Below are positions 44,049-54,201 of a stretch of DNA of 64,000 bases, piece after piece. The translations under genes and the position numbers were made by a program. The notes under the pieces are model-generated. The model saw only the letters and a program-made list of their open reading frames with translations. It had not been told where the DNA came from and searched no databases. This DNA is from Jaminaea rosea (taxonomy: Eukaryota; Basidiomycota; Exobasidiomycetes; Microstromatales). The DNA lies in contig NW_020289981.1 in assembly GCF_003144245.1 (NCBI RefSeq), positions 468,831 through 532,830 of the forward strand, read 5' to 3'. Each line of letters starts with the position of its first letter. Position 1 is the first letter of the stretch.

Positions 44049-44832
44049 GCGAGAAGGGCCGTGGGGCCGTGGAGCAGAGTTTGACCGTAGAGCAAGAGCA
44101 AAGCGGACTGGCGGATCATTGTGGGGCAGACATGGGTGTGAACCATACCTCGCCTCGCTAACAGTACCATAGTAGCCGTGGTAATAAAGATGTACATTAG
44201 TGCCCTGCAGCGACGCCGATGCCCTATTAGTGAGCCGGGCGCGTCATCATCGTCGTGTCGCACGATACGCGAACTGTGCCGCGGGTAGCCGTACGAGAAG
44301 AATCCGCAGCCCGGCGACGAAAGCCGATGAGCCAGGTGACTTTTCCCTGCGCGCTCGATATCGAGAGAAGCTCAAAATTTCAGGCGATTCAGGTGGAACA
44401 CAATGCAAAGCGAAGAGATGGAGCATCGAGGTAGCATTCATTTTGGTCTCGGTTGAGACGAAGAAAAGGAAAGGTGAAGCAGAGATGACAGCAGAGCAGT
44501 CGCAAAGGTGATGGTATCGCGTGGTCTATCAGGTAGAGGGTGAAGGCAGAGAGAGAGAGTCAAGTGTTGCCGTGTGGGCGTGTTCCCGGGTGGGGTCAGG
44601 GGCAGAAAAAGGGATGACGACAACGGAGAGGCGTCGTGACTGAAAGTGAAAGAGAAGGGGTTTCACCCATTGCTTGCGTTGTGGGTTCCTCGGTGCATGT
44701 CCAGTGATTGCGGGGAGAGGGTACTTTACGTTTGCGCGTAGAGAATAGAAGTAGTTGGCTTGCGAGGACGATGAGGAGGTTGAGAGAAGCAGGTGTCACG
44801 ACCTCACTGGCGATTGAGGGCAAGTGCGTCCA
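44049..44832. other. Convergent 3' intergenic region
   Basis: 784 bp lie between the transporter stop codon and the stop codon of the His-rich gene. No gene is supported on either strand. The long minus-strand frame at 43145-44263 is a shadow of the transporter. Confidence 0.4.
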
Positions 44833-45759
44833 TCACGCTGCGGACCATGGTCGTGAGAAGCGTTGGCGAAGGTGCTGGTGAAAGGCGTCGTCCTCAGACA
44901 CTTCCTGCTCCTCAACGTCATCGTCGTAGTCGGCACCGTCGTCGTCACGGGGCTCGACGTCATCGTGGAGTAGGGCACGCCTCCTCATCATGCGCGCGCC
45001 ATGCTTGCCAGAGAGAGCGCTGGCATGGTGGCGGTGACCAGGAGAGTGAGACGACTTGCCGTGACCGTGAGCGTGGCTGTGACCATGGCCATGGCCGTGC
45101 CCTGATGGCTTAGATGACGCCTTGATGCCATGCTTGGCGTGTCCAGCGCTTGATGAGAATGACGAAGCCTTGGTGGCCTTGGCATGATGGCTGCTCGCCG
45201 AGTGGTGGTGACCAGACAATTGCCTGAAGCGATTCCTGAACCGTCTCAACTCGGCCATCTGCTCCCTAGCCTGCTGGTTAGCATGCAGCTTATCAGCCCT
45301 GGCATGCTCGCCATCGCGCTCCGTCTCCTCGAGCAACATCTGCAGCTCATCCTGGCTGAGTTCCCTCTTCTTGTCGTAGTCCTTGCCGCCCAAGCGCTCG
45401 TAGTACATCTGTAGCCGCTTGCTAGGCGTGGCCTCATCCAGAGCTCGCTGCCAGTCGATGTCCGCCTGGGAGACGTAGATGGTGGGATGGTGATCCCGAT
45501 GAAGGGTATCACGCTCTGTCTCGTCTGCGCGTGAGTGTGCGAGCCCGCAGAGGTCGCTCGTACCTACGCAGCCGCTGCCGAAGGGGGAGTCGGCCTGGTG
45601 ACCTGCGGCTATGCGGCGGTGGTCTTGAGCGGTGAGGTGGGCATCTGAGGTCTCAAATTGGTTAGAGGCGACGAGGATAGCGTTGGAGGTTGATGGGGCG
45701 GTGGAGAGGAGGAGAATGGAGGCAAGGCTGAGGATGGTGGAGAGGTAGAAGCGGGCCAT
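44833..45759 (-). CDS. Secreted His-rich protein of unknown function
   Basis: Single exon of 308 aa. Residues 1-26 form a clear signal peptide (MARFYLSTILSLASILLLST then APSTSNA). The body has a helical charged region (IDWQRALDEATPSKRLQMYY) and a DYDKKRELSQDEL stretch that has the spacing of an EF-hand loop but with Lys and Arg at positions 5 and 6, so Ca2+ binding is doubtful. After it comes a basic coiled-looking helix (AELRRFRNRFRQ), then a His/Ser/Gly region with alternating HG repeats (GHGHGHGHSHAHGHG), well suited to bind Zn, Ni or Cu. The C-terminus is acidic. There is no transmembrane helix or GPI signal. I recognise no family. A secreted metal-binding or effector-like role is speculative. 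Confidence 0.75.
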   Translation of the reverse strand: MARFYLSTILSLASILLLSTAPSTSNAILVASNQFETSDAHLTAQDHRRIAAGHQADSPFGSGCVGTSDLCGLAHSRADETERDTLHRDHHPTIYVSQADIDWQRALDEATPSKRLQMYYERLGGKDYDKKRELSQDELQMLLEETERDGEHARADKLHANQQAREQMAELRRFRNRFRQLSGHHHSASSHHAKATKASSFSSSAGHAKHGIKASSKPSGHGHGHGHSHAHGHGKSSHSPGHRHHASALSGKHGARMMRRRALLHDDVEPRDDDGADYDDDVEEQEVSEDDAFHQHLRQRFSRPWSAA

Positions 45760-48350
45760 GTTGGGCGAGGAAAGTGAGAGGTGTCGAGTGGGCGAGGAGG
45801 AAGCTGCAGGGTGCTTGAAGTGGTGATGGTTACCGAATAGGACAGCTGAGAGGATGAAGTGGTATGGTCGTGCTGAGGTTGCAATGAAGGCGGTGAGTTG
45901 GAGAGCTTATGTATTCACCAGAATGGGGGCCGGGGTAACGAGGAAGTGCAACTCTATGTAGGACGGCGACAACGAGGAGGGACAGTGAAGAATGGTGAAC
46001 TCGATGCGGAGAGGGACGAAGGGAAAGGTAGAGTGTGAAGGAGCAAGATGACGAGGAGGACGAGCAAGCTCCAACTGGGTTTGAGCCATCCTGAAACAGC
46101 AGCAGCAGCAACAGCATGAGCAGGAGCACAAGCATCGGCGCCGGCATGCTACGCTCCACCTCTGCCTGCCTAGCGTCAGCAGGCAATCTGTGTCAGCCAA
46201 TCCCGCTCTTGCGTCTACTTCGTTCTGACATGCGCCGATGACAGGCGCGGGCACGCGTATCGAGAGGAGGGTGTAGGCTGGGCGGTATCGCGGTTGGACC
46301 CCTTTGGCCGTGTGTCGCACGAACGCACGCGCAAAGAGATGCATCCGACGGCCCATTGCTCTGTTCCAGAAAGGGTGCGAGCCCAACGTACTTGATGGGC
46401 ATGAGAACGATATGCCTCCTGATCGTCGTCAAGAGCGAGCGTGGAGTGTGCAACAGGAGAAGTCGGGTCTCTTTCGGCTCGTCGCAAGAGGGGCTGCTCG
46501 AGTTCATCTCGCTCCTTTCTAACGAGGCGGCGGACTGGCGGAGCTGGGCCGCTGCGTCTTCTGTCGCATGCTGACGCCCAGCTCCCAGCCCCGTCGCTTC
46601 GCCGCCTCGCCGCTGCCGCTAGAGATTTTTTCCAGGGCGCAGAGCCTCCAAGGCGGCGACGAGCAGCTAACGCAGGCAGACGCATCGGCCAAATATTGCT
46701 GAGTTGACGACGGCGACGACGGCGCTGCCTGCGGATGGAAGCAAAGCAGAGCCAATGACGAGCAAGAGCAGCAGCAGCACCACGCACGACCAGCCATGCG
46801 TTGTGCGCTTCTCGTACCTGTCTCTGAAACAGCTGCCGTCGGGATCCCTCTCAGCCACATCATTCCACAGTGTGTCGTGAGAGCAAGGCCTCGTTTTGTG
46901 GGTACTTGTCAATTCTCTCTCAAGCGGGCAATCTTGGATCCGTGGTAGAAGAGGCCCAAGCGTAATGATCACTATTCATCAAAGCAGCACCACCTTCGAG
47001 AACTTCCACCGTAGCGTCCCGCCCATTCGTCATCGATGCCGGCGGAGTAGACTTTTGCAAGCCTGATTGTGATTTGGCTTCTATTTGTTTGTACAACGAG
47101 GCTTTCAAAAAAGAGGCGAGCTTCGCCTAGCGTACGGGAAACGGTCTGCCGATGGCGCCCGGGCGCGCGGGCGCCAATCCCCCAGCTGGTGGTTTTCTCG
47201 CCCGCTCGCCCGGGCCCGCCGCCTAATCTCGATCTCTTTCGTACGCACACGCCGCCGCACCTAAGTCTCGCAGACGAACGCCAGATGCTGCGAGGGAACT
47301 TTCTCTTGCTTGCTTGGCGACGCTACCGTAAAAAGCAGCCAATGGCGCCAACCGGTTTCGGGCTCGTACGTTCAGTAGGTCACCGACACGAAAACTCGCC
47401 CTAGCCTCAGGCAGTGGAAGGGTGGTGGTGGGCGGCGATCGCTGTGGCAGTTTTGCTAGCTGGAAATGGCTGCATCGGGCGAGCATCAACGGTCTCGGAG
47501 CGGAGGCCGAGGAACGAGGTTTAGCTGGACGACATCAACTTCCAGCGTTACCAATATCACTCGCTCCGCATGGGACAAAGGAGGTCCGGGACCTGTTCTG
47601 CGCAATAACGGGCTTGAGCGTGCAGCGCATGAAGTCCACGACGAACCACATGTTGCGATCGTCCGCCGTGGCATGAGGGCGGCGCACGTACTTTCCGTTG
47701 CTCGCTCGTTGCTCCCGTTGTTCCCGTTGCTCGTCAGACACGGCGGATCTCGCCTTTCCCTCGCAAGGCACCGTCAATGGGGCTCACTGATTCGTCGCAA
47801 AGCTTGGCCTAGGCTCGTTGTTCATGCCGGCCGTGGGGATGGCGAGTATCTGATTGCATTGACGATGCATTAGCTTTGAGATCGAACTTGGCATGGAAGG
47901 ATGCAATGCGAGCTCTGAGCCGTGATGCATCGAACAAGCTGTCGATTGACAGTGACATCTCGATGCGGACCATGATCGACGGTCGTGACAGCTCGTCGGG
48001 TTCCTGACGTCGCTGCGTCGAATCGCTCTTGGCATCAAAGGCCGAAATCGAACGCTGAGGTGTGGTGAGGATGTACTTGACTGGGTGTCAGGCGTCGTCG
48101 CAGACTTGGCAAGGCTGTAGAGGTTTGCTTGAGTCCGCACACGGGTGACCTTCTTGCTCCCCTTTGCTGCTTGAGCTACGGTGATCGCTCTCACCCTTCC
48201 ATCTCTTGGATATCTCTTGGCTCATCTCGGAGCCCTCGCCGATGCGACCTATCATGACCGCGTCGCTCCCACGGCCTCGCCGCTCCCACGTCCTCATCGC
48301 TCCCACGTCCACATTGCTCCCGCGCCCCCGACGCTCCCACGTCTGTCCTT
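45760..48350. other. Long region without a confident gene; possible small spliced locus on the minus strand
   Basis: About 2.6 kb. The His-rich gene promoter occupies the left end. On the minus strand between about 46860 and 45900 there are good splice signals: a GTACGA donor near 46816, a CCGCAG acceptor near 46730, a GTACGT donor near 46393 and a TTTCAG acceptor near 46090. Short frames rich in charged residues (RKERDELEQPLLRRAERD) lie between them. I could not join these into a recognisable protein. The segment 46900-48260 shows no motif on either strand. Confidence 0.3.
48261..48345. repeat. 17-bp minisatellite, five units
   Basis: Five head-to-tail units of exactly 17 bp (core GCTCCCACGTC) with a few substitutions end 5 bp before the UCH stop codon on the opposite strand. 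The array therefore falls in that gene's 3' UTR. Confidence 0.85.
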
Positions 48351-49197
48351 CTACTGCGCCGGCCCCAAAGCGATCAAGTTGAATTGAACCGCTTCCGGAT
48401 CCATCTCCATGTAATGCTTCTTGACAAAGCTCGCCGCCACACTGAGCAAATCTTCCTGCTTCTCCACCTTCGCTGCCTCCTTCCTGATCACTGGACCTTT
48501 TCGCCTCCCGTCCAGTTCGACCAGCTCACCACTCTCACCGCGTACAAAGCAGGTGAAGTGCAGGTCCACACTTTCGTCTGCCTGTGGCGCAGCCGTTTGG
48601 CCACCCGAGCCGGCGGTGGTGTGGGCGCGGGCGAGTTCCTTGGACTTGGTGAGGAGGGCGGAGCGCTCCAGTGGCGGTAGAGGTGCGGACTGATCGATCA
48701 GCTTGGCCAGGGGCGAGTCGGAGGGTAGAGAGGTGCGGACTGAGGAGGCGTTGCTGAGTGAGTGGAGGAGACCCATTGTGCCACAAGCATTTCCGATCGT
48801 CTGTTTCCACCACATCATCTCCCCCTTCTTTAGCTCTGTTCCTTTCTGGGAGATCTCTACGCCTTCATCCTCCTTTTGCCTCTGTTCTTCGTATGCGTTG
48901 CTTACGGGGAAGAGGAGGAGGACGGCCTGGACTGGTTGAGGGACCATGCTGAGCAGCTCGGGGTCCAAGCCGAAGATGTCGTGATAGGCCCACTGAGAGG
49001 CCGGCAGACCGAGAGAGGTGGCCCACTGCGAAGGATGAAGGGGGGAGAAGGCGTTGTGCGTAAGCATACAGAGGGAGAGCTACCATGTCACCACGCCGGC
49101 ATCTTGCACTCACCTCAGTGAAGAGCTCAGGATTGCTCTCCAGAGGCACCCAGCGCATTGCGCCCGCTGGCGAGTCTGGACTATTAACGGCAGCCAT
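48351..49197 (-). CDS. YUH1: Ubiquitin carboxyl-terminal hydrolase, UCH (C12) family
   Basis: Exons 49197-49114 and 49025-48351 with an 88-nt intron encode 252 aa, typical of UCHL3/Yuh1. These cysteine proteases remove small adducts from the ubiquitin or Nedd8 C-terminus and process precursors. The catalytic set is visible: oxyanion Gln103 and nucleophile Cys109 in QTIGNACGTMGLLHS, His184 in DLHFTCFV and Asp200 in LVELDGRRKGPV. The N-terminus MRWVPLESNPELFTE and the WAYHDIFGLDPELLSMVPQP block are family landmarks and fix the splice. The crossover-loop region (about 119-178) is Ser/Ala-rich. DDI1, another ubiquitin-pathway gene, lies 317 bp upstream on the same strand. A 17-bp minisatellite borders its 3' end. 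Confidence 0.94.
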
Positions 49198-49514
49198 CCT
49201 TGCTCAATCAGAATTTCTTGCGGAAAGATTGGGTCAAGTCGAGAGAATTGCAGTCGATGGTCAGGAAGTGAGAAAATGTGGCGCGGATGGCGAGAGCGAG
49301 AGAGGACGAGGTGGGCTTCGACTCGAGCGCCGAGGACACACGGGCCACTTGCAAAGCGCGTGGAGGCCCATGGAGATGAGCGAGGACATGGCCGCTCAAG
49401 CGCAGCTTGGCTTCTGATGAGGCACCTCCTTCACGACGAGACAGACAAAGAACGAATGTATGCTTTTCTAGATTACAGGCGACTCATCGCCCGCTCGTCG
49501 TTGATACCGCCGGC

Positions 49515-51118
49515 TCACTGCCCATGAAACAGCAGCCCAGCGGCCACCTCGACATTCCCACCCGAAGCCTCGAGCAGGGCCTTCGCCTGCGCCTCGCTCG
49601 CCCCAAGGTCGGTGAGAGCTTTGATTGAGGCAGGTGGAAAGGTGCGACCGCCTTGCTGCTGCTGCTGCTGAGACTGCTCCTGAGGGCGTGGAGGGCTTGC
49701 CCCGCCACGCGAGGCTGATGCTGGAGCGCTGGGAGGGCCCATGGCGCCGGGTGTTGCTGATGCTGATGCTGCTGCTGCTGGAGGTGGCGCCTCTACGCCT
49801 GGACGTGCCTGCGGGGTGGCTCCCAACGTCTGTCCTCCTACTGCAGGCGGCTTCTTTGCCGCTGCTGCCGCCTCGTCCGCGCCAGCTGCCGCACCCGCCT
49901 CCGTCATCTCCTTATCCCCTCCTTCTCCTTGAGCCAGCTCCTTCTCCCTTTCGCTCTGAGGCAGCTCATGCTCAGCAAGGAAGGGCAGCTCCTCTCCATT
50001 GATAACCAACGCCCCCTTCCTCAAGTCGATACAAGCCTGATATCGCTTCAGCATATCCAATCCGAAGAGACAGTCCACCCCTTTACCCTCCATGATCGTA
50101 AATGTACAAGGCAGGAACTGCGTGGGGCTCAGCTTGATCATGGCCGAGTGGACCCGACCGAGGATCTTAGCCGTCCCTACCCCTACAGCCATGCCGGCGA
50201 AGCGCTTGTCCAGAAGACGCATGATACCGCAGCGCTCTGCGCATTCAGGGGACATGATGGTAGACTGGGCGCCTGAGTCGACGAAAGCCTTGACCTCTGT
50301 CCCGTTGACCTCTGTCCGGACGTACAGCATGGTTACTGAGCCGAACACCTCGGGAGTGTACTCCATCGCATGCTCCAAGCTCTCCGCAATACGTTCCTGC
50401 TGAATCGCTTCCTCGATCCTTCGCTGGGCATCGATATCGAACTCATCCGCGGCTGCGAGCTCCAGTTCAGCCCGCTCGCGCTCGGCGTGGGCGTTGCTCA
50501 TCTGGCGGCGGAAGTCTGAGAAGAGGCGGAGGAACTCTTGAGGCGATGCACGAGCGGCATCTGCTAGTTGAGGGTTGGAGTGGCGAATCTGCGTCATGAG
50601 GTGAGGGTCGGAGAGGACTTGCTGGCGAAGCTGCTCGGCCATCTCGGATTCGCTGCGAGCGAAGAGTGGGTACGAGGGGATGAGAGTCAACGATGATGCC
50701 AACACGATCTAACCTGCGCAGATGCTCACCTTGGCATCATCCTGTCCCCGGCGCCTCGCGCTGTTGGCTGCCTGCTCCCACTCGCGACTGGCTGCTGCTG
50801 CTGCTGTCGTCCCGAATCCCTCAGCGCAAGGAGATCGCCGTCCTTGACCCCGTAGGCCTCGAGCGTCTTCTCTGCCTCTGTCATGAGGGTTGCATTGAAG
50901 TAGAGTGCCTGTCTAGCTGCTGGTATGGAAGACTTGACGGGCGCAAGGGAGAGTCGGACCTGGTCAGCTCTGGCCGCACGAGGTCGTGTGACGCCACGCA
51001 ACGCTGAGCGAGCACTCACATCTGCCTCGAGGAGAGCCTTGACGTCGGCCAATGTGATGCTCGCATCGCAGTCTAAGGGGTATATGTTGTCGTTGTCGGC
51101 GTCGGTAATTGTGATCAT
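49515..51118 (-). CDS. DDI1: DDI1 ubiquitin shuttle with aspartyl protease domain
   Basis: Exons 51118-51020, 50959-50730 and 50652-49515 (introns 60 and 77 nt) encode 488 aa. Order of domains: a ubiquitin-like fold at residues 1-83 (MITITDADNDNIYPLDCDAS, then ALYFNATLMTEAEKTLEAYG); a helical region (LRQQVLSDPHLMTQIRHSNP); the retropepsin-like domain around Asp235 (KAFVDSGAQSTIMS, CIDLRKGALVING); an Ala/Pro/Gln-rich linker; and a UBA domain at the very end (ASEAQAKALLEASGGNVEVA). Ddi1 is a dimeric cellular protease and proteasome shuttle that acts on heavily ubiquitinated substrates. It is an ordinary host gene despite the protease fold it shares with retroviruses. It is divergent from the TPI-like gene with 325 bp between starts. 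Confidence 0.96.
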
Positions 51119-51443
51119 GACGGCGATGAGGTGGCGAGAAGATATTCAGGAGAGAAAGAAAGGAAGAGCTGAGCGGGTGGAGCTGACGCGTCCATCTCGC
51201 CCTTGTTCGTTGCTTCGTCGTCTCGAGCGCTCGAGCCAACGTCGTCGCGCCTCCCGCCTCCCGCCTCCCGCCTCCCGCCTCCCGCATCGGAGATTGCCAG
51301 CTCCACCTGGTGCCGCTCACCTCGTGCGCCGCTTCGTTACTCGGTCGGCGACTTCTTCCTTTCATCTTCTCATTTTCATCACACCACTACCACCACGACT
51401 AGACCATCACTACATACCCACCATCCCTCTCGCATCACCCATC
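51119..51443. promoter_or_regulatory. Divergent promoter, DDI1 / TPI-like gene
   Basis: 325 bp between the two start codons, containing a 7-bp tandem repeat and a C/T-A/C-rich leader before the TPI-like ATG. Confidence 0.6.
51249..51283. repeat. (GCCTCCC)5 tandem repeat in a divergent promoter
   Basis: Five perfect 7-bp units lie near the middle of the DDI1 / TPI-like intergenic region. The G/C-rich, strand-asymmetric sequence could bind a factor or form a non-B structure. Confidence 0.9.
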
Positions 51444-52235
51444 ATGCCCTCAGCGCAAGTCAAACGCCCCTCCACTCGCCTCGTAGGCGTAAGCACAAAG
51501 ATGTACTTCGACATCCCGAAAACCACATCCTACCTTAAGAGCGTCCTATCCTGGCTCCCCTCTACCACCTCCTCCCTCGCCCACTCAACGCGCGTCTTCT
51601 TCCTACCGGACTTTGTCACACTGCAAGAGAGCGCAAACACCGCTTCGGGGACCGATCTGATTGTGGGAGCCCAGCATACCCACCAGGACGATGCGGGAGC
51701 CTTCACTGGCGAGGTGAGCCCCAAGGTGCTGGCGCAGGCGGGCGCCAAGATACTAGAGATGGGACATGCCGAGAGGAGGAGGCTGTATGGGGAGACGGAC
51801 AAGGGTGTCGTGACCAAGGCTGTCGGGGCCGCGAGGAATGGGTTGACGCCGCTCATCTGCGTGGGGGAGATCAGCAAGGAGGGCGGCGTAGAGAAGGCGA
51901 CGGAGGAGTGCTGGTTGCAGGTCAAGGACGTTTTCTCTCAGCTGCCGAAAGGATCACCCGTCATCCTGGCCTACGAGCCTGTATGGGCTATCGGAGCTTC
52001 GCAACCGGCCACGCCTTCGCACGTCGTGGCCGTCACACAGGCGCTGAGGCAAAAGTGCGCGGCAGAGGTGGGCTGGACAGGTGATGAGCTCACGATTCTG
52101 TACGGTGGATCAGCGGGGCCTGGAACATTTGAGAAGATCAAAGAGGGCGTGGACGGACTGTTCTTGGGGAGATTTGCGCATGACCCCGAGGCGTTCAGGA
52201 GGACAGTCGAGGAGATTGGGGGCGCGAAGGAGTAG
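51444..52235 (+). CDS. Triosephosphate isomerase-like protein (non-canonical)
   Basis: Single exon of 263 aa. The TIM-barrel and catalytic positions are recognisable: Lys19 in VSTKMYF, His108 in EMGHAERRRLYGETD, Glu178 in AYEPVWAIG, a loop AFTGEVSP and a phosphate loop YGGSAGPGT. Canonical TPI has GNWKMN at the first position. Here the Asn that helps bind substrate is replaced (VST before the Lys), and the loop after the catalytic Glu is IGASQPATPSH rather than IGTG. Those differences point to a divergent paralogue rather than the glycolytic enzyme. Known relatives include erythrulose-phosphate isomerases of tetritol catabolism, so a four-carbon sugar phosphate substrate is a reasonable guess. 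The sequence is otherwise intact, with no break. It converges with eIF6, 104 bp between stops. Confidence 0.8.
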   Translation: MPSAQVKRPSTRLVGVSTKMYFDIPKTTSYLKSVLSWLPSTTSSLAHSTRVFFLPDFVTLQESANTASGTDLIVGAQHTHQDDAGAFTGEVSPKVLAQAGAKILEMGHAERRRLYGETDKGVVTKAVGAARNGLTPLICVGEISKEGGVEKATEECWLQVKDVFSQLPKGSPVILAYEPVWAIGASQPATPSHVVAVTQALRQKCAAEVGWTGDELTILYGGSAGPGTFEKIKEGVDGLFLGRFAHDPEAFRRTVEEIGGAKE

Positions 52236-52339
52236 GCGTGAGGGAGGAGACTCAATCGATATCACTCTGCCTGGTCTTGTGTGCTGGATGACGTCCGGAC
52301 CGTCTATTCTGAGCATTTCATAACGTCTTGTGCGCCCGT

Positions 52340-53159
52340 CTATGCGAACGAGTCGACAACGGCGCTCCTCAACTCCCCGACCCTGCCCTCGCCTTGGCCC
52401 TTGTTGAGCCCGAACGTCGCCTCCACCACACTGATTTCCGTAGCAGTCGTCTCCAACCCGACGAATGCCGCGAAATCATTCACCAGCAGACCCGCACCGA
52501 TGAGATCACTACCACGGTTGATTGATCCTGCGACAAGGGGGACCTGGAGTAGGGAGGAGAGCTCGTCCTGCGCCGAGAGGGGGGTGGCCGATTGGACGAG
52601 GGCGCCGACGTTGGACATGGCTGAGTAGGAGCCGACGAGGACGTTTGTGCCGATAGTCTGACGGAAGACTTCTACACCGAGGACGTCGGCAATGATCTCT
52701 TCAGTCTCACGGTCCAGGTCTGGGTGGACCAGGGCGACGTAGTCTGTTGGCAGGGCGGAAGATGGGACAGAGTCAGCGGATGAAGCAGAACGATGCCAGC
52801 TCAAAAGCCTCGGCCTCGCACCCACCATTGCAAGCAATGACATTCCCCAGCGCGCTCAGTCTCTCCTCAACCCTCTGAATCTTGACCGCCTCCGGCAGAC
52901 TATTCCTGAGATGCTGCAGCTCCTGATCCGTAGTAGTGCTCGGTACCAGCAGCCCATTCTTGTTGCCCACCGTCAGCCTTCCGACCAGTCGAGTGCCAGC
53001 AATGCTAGTGGATACGATGGGAATGGTGTCTCCGAGCTCGGACTCGAAGACGGAGAGGAAGTTTGCTGAGCCATGGATTGCGACTAGGCAGTACGAGTTT
53101 GTGAGCTTGGCGAAGACGCCGATTTCGGATGAGTTTTCGAATTGACAGCGGACGGCCAT
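52340..53159 (-). CDS. TIF6: Eukaryotic translation initiation factor 6
   Basis: Exons 53159-52826 and 52743-52340 with an 82-nt intron encode 245 aa, the exact usual length. It starts [20 protein letters not shown] with the typical [10 protein letters not shown], then FYSVFE-type (here [11 protein letters not shown]) and [17 protein letters not shown]. Exon 2 has [36 protein letters not shown] and [18 protein letters not shown]. The pentein-fold protein binds the 60S subunit, blocks premature joining to 40S and is needed for 60S biogenesis in the nucleolus. It must be released by Efl1 and Sdo1. All positions look intact. It is divergent from TIM9, 332 bp between starts. Confidence 0.97.
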
Positions 53160-53491
53160 TGCGGGTGAGTCTAGGAGGGGAGTAATTGGAGGTTGGGGTG
53201 GTATGGAGGGTAGGAATGGAGAGTTGCCAGTAGGTTTCTGTCCTGGCTTGCTTGGTAAGATGGAGAAGAGATGGAGGTTCAGGCATCGACGTTGGCCCTG
53301 CATTCCTCCAACGGTGCGCTCCTTCTTCCGTCCGTCTGACCTCGACTGGGCGGGCGCGCAGACGTCCAAAATCTCGAGCTGAGCCCCGCCCGCTCCACCC
53401 TGCGAGGTGCGACGGGCGATGACCACACGAGCAATCGCTCGCTTTGACTCAATTGCTACTCATTTCACTACCTCGCAGCAATCGCCGCAAC
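53160..53491. promoter_or_regulatory. Divergent promoter, eIF6 / TIM9
   Basis: 332 bp between the eIF6 start (-) and the TIM9 start (+), with C/T-rich segments on both sides. No other feature is supported. Confidence 0.5.
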
Positions 53492-54014
53492 ATGGACTGT
53501 GAGTCATGCGCAGCAGGCAATGAGAAGCATGCAACATGGTGATGAGCGCCCACTGACTCCCCCCGCTATCTCGCCCGATCAGTCTCCCAGCTCACCGCGA
53601 ATGACCAACAAGCAATGGAGGCCATTGTGGCCCGCAAGCAGATGAAGGTGCGCTCCAACCTGCCTTGCTCTCGACCTCTTGTCCACATCTTCTCACCTCT
53701 CACCCTCTGTCCATTACCCCCTCTTGCCCGCACCAGGACTTTTCCCGCCTCTTCACCTCCCTCGTGGACCGTTGCTTCACATCCTGCGTCGACGACTTCA
53801 CCTCTCGCTCTCTCACATCCAGGGAGGACGAGTGCGTGAGCAAGTGCACGCAAAAGTTCTTGAAGCACTCGGAGAGGGTTGGCGCGAGGTTTCAGGAGGA
53901 GAATCAAAAGATTGTGAGCTCAGCGCGCAGAAGAGGATAAGAGACGTGAGAGAGACTGACTGTTCCTTCCTCGCTCTTCTCGCAAAGATGGCAAAGCAGG
54001 CCGGTGGGAACTGA
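53492..54014 (+). CDS. TIM9: Mitochondrial intermembrane-space chaperone TIM9
   Basis: Four exons: 53492-53498 (7 nt), 53583-53647, 53737-53913 and 53988-54014, giving 91 aa. The twin CX3C motif is Cys37/Cys41 and Cys57/Cys61 ([23 protein letters not shown]). Both pairs form disulfides after import by Mia40. Flanks [13 protein letters not shown] and [19 protein letters not shown] identify Tim9 among the small Tims. With Tim10 it forms the hexamer that escorts carrier proteins to TIM22. The first coding exon (ATGGACT) is only 7 nt, but the splice restores the family start [12 protein letters not shown], so it is well supported. The last exon adds MAKQAGGN. Confidence 0.93.
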
Positions 54015-54083
54015 GGATGAGGATGTATGCGGCACGACTTCGCTACTTGACGAAATGCGACTCGCTACAAGACCTGACTCTGG

Positions 54084-54108
54084 GCGATGCGATGCGATGC
54101 GATGCGAT
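54084..54108. repeat. (GCGAT)5 tandem repeat
   Basis: Five perfect 5-bp units lie in the 187-bp convergent spacer between TIM9 and MTG2. Confidence 0.9.
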
Positions 54109-54201
54109 CCATTGATTGCGCTACTGATACAGAATGACGGGCCTGGCTCTGACCGGCTTGCCTCGATGCTGGCCTACTAATATCCCTCTTACCCTCCTCA
54201 C

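Noticed and set aside
43145-44263. Long minus-strand open frame (372 codons) opposite the CorA transporter
   Set aside because: It is antisense to a well-supported transporter, has no domain and is explained by codon bias of the sense strand.
50000-50400. Retropepsin-like DSGA domain as a possible viral relic
   Set aside because: It sits between a ubiquitin-like domain and a UBA domain in an intact spliced gene, which is the cellular DDI1 arrangement. No other viral-type domain or terminal repeat is nearby.
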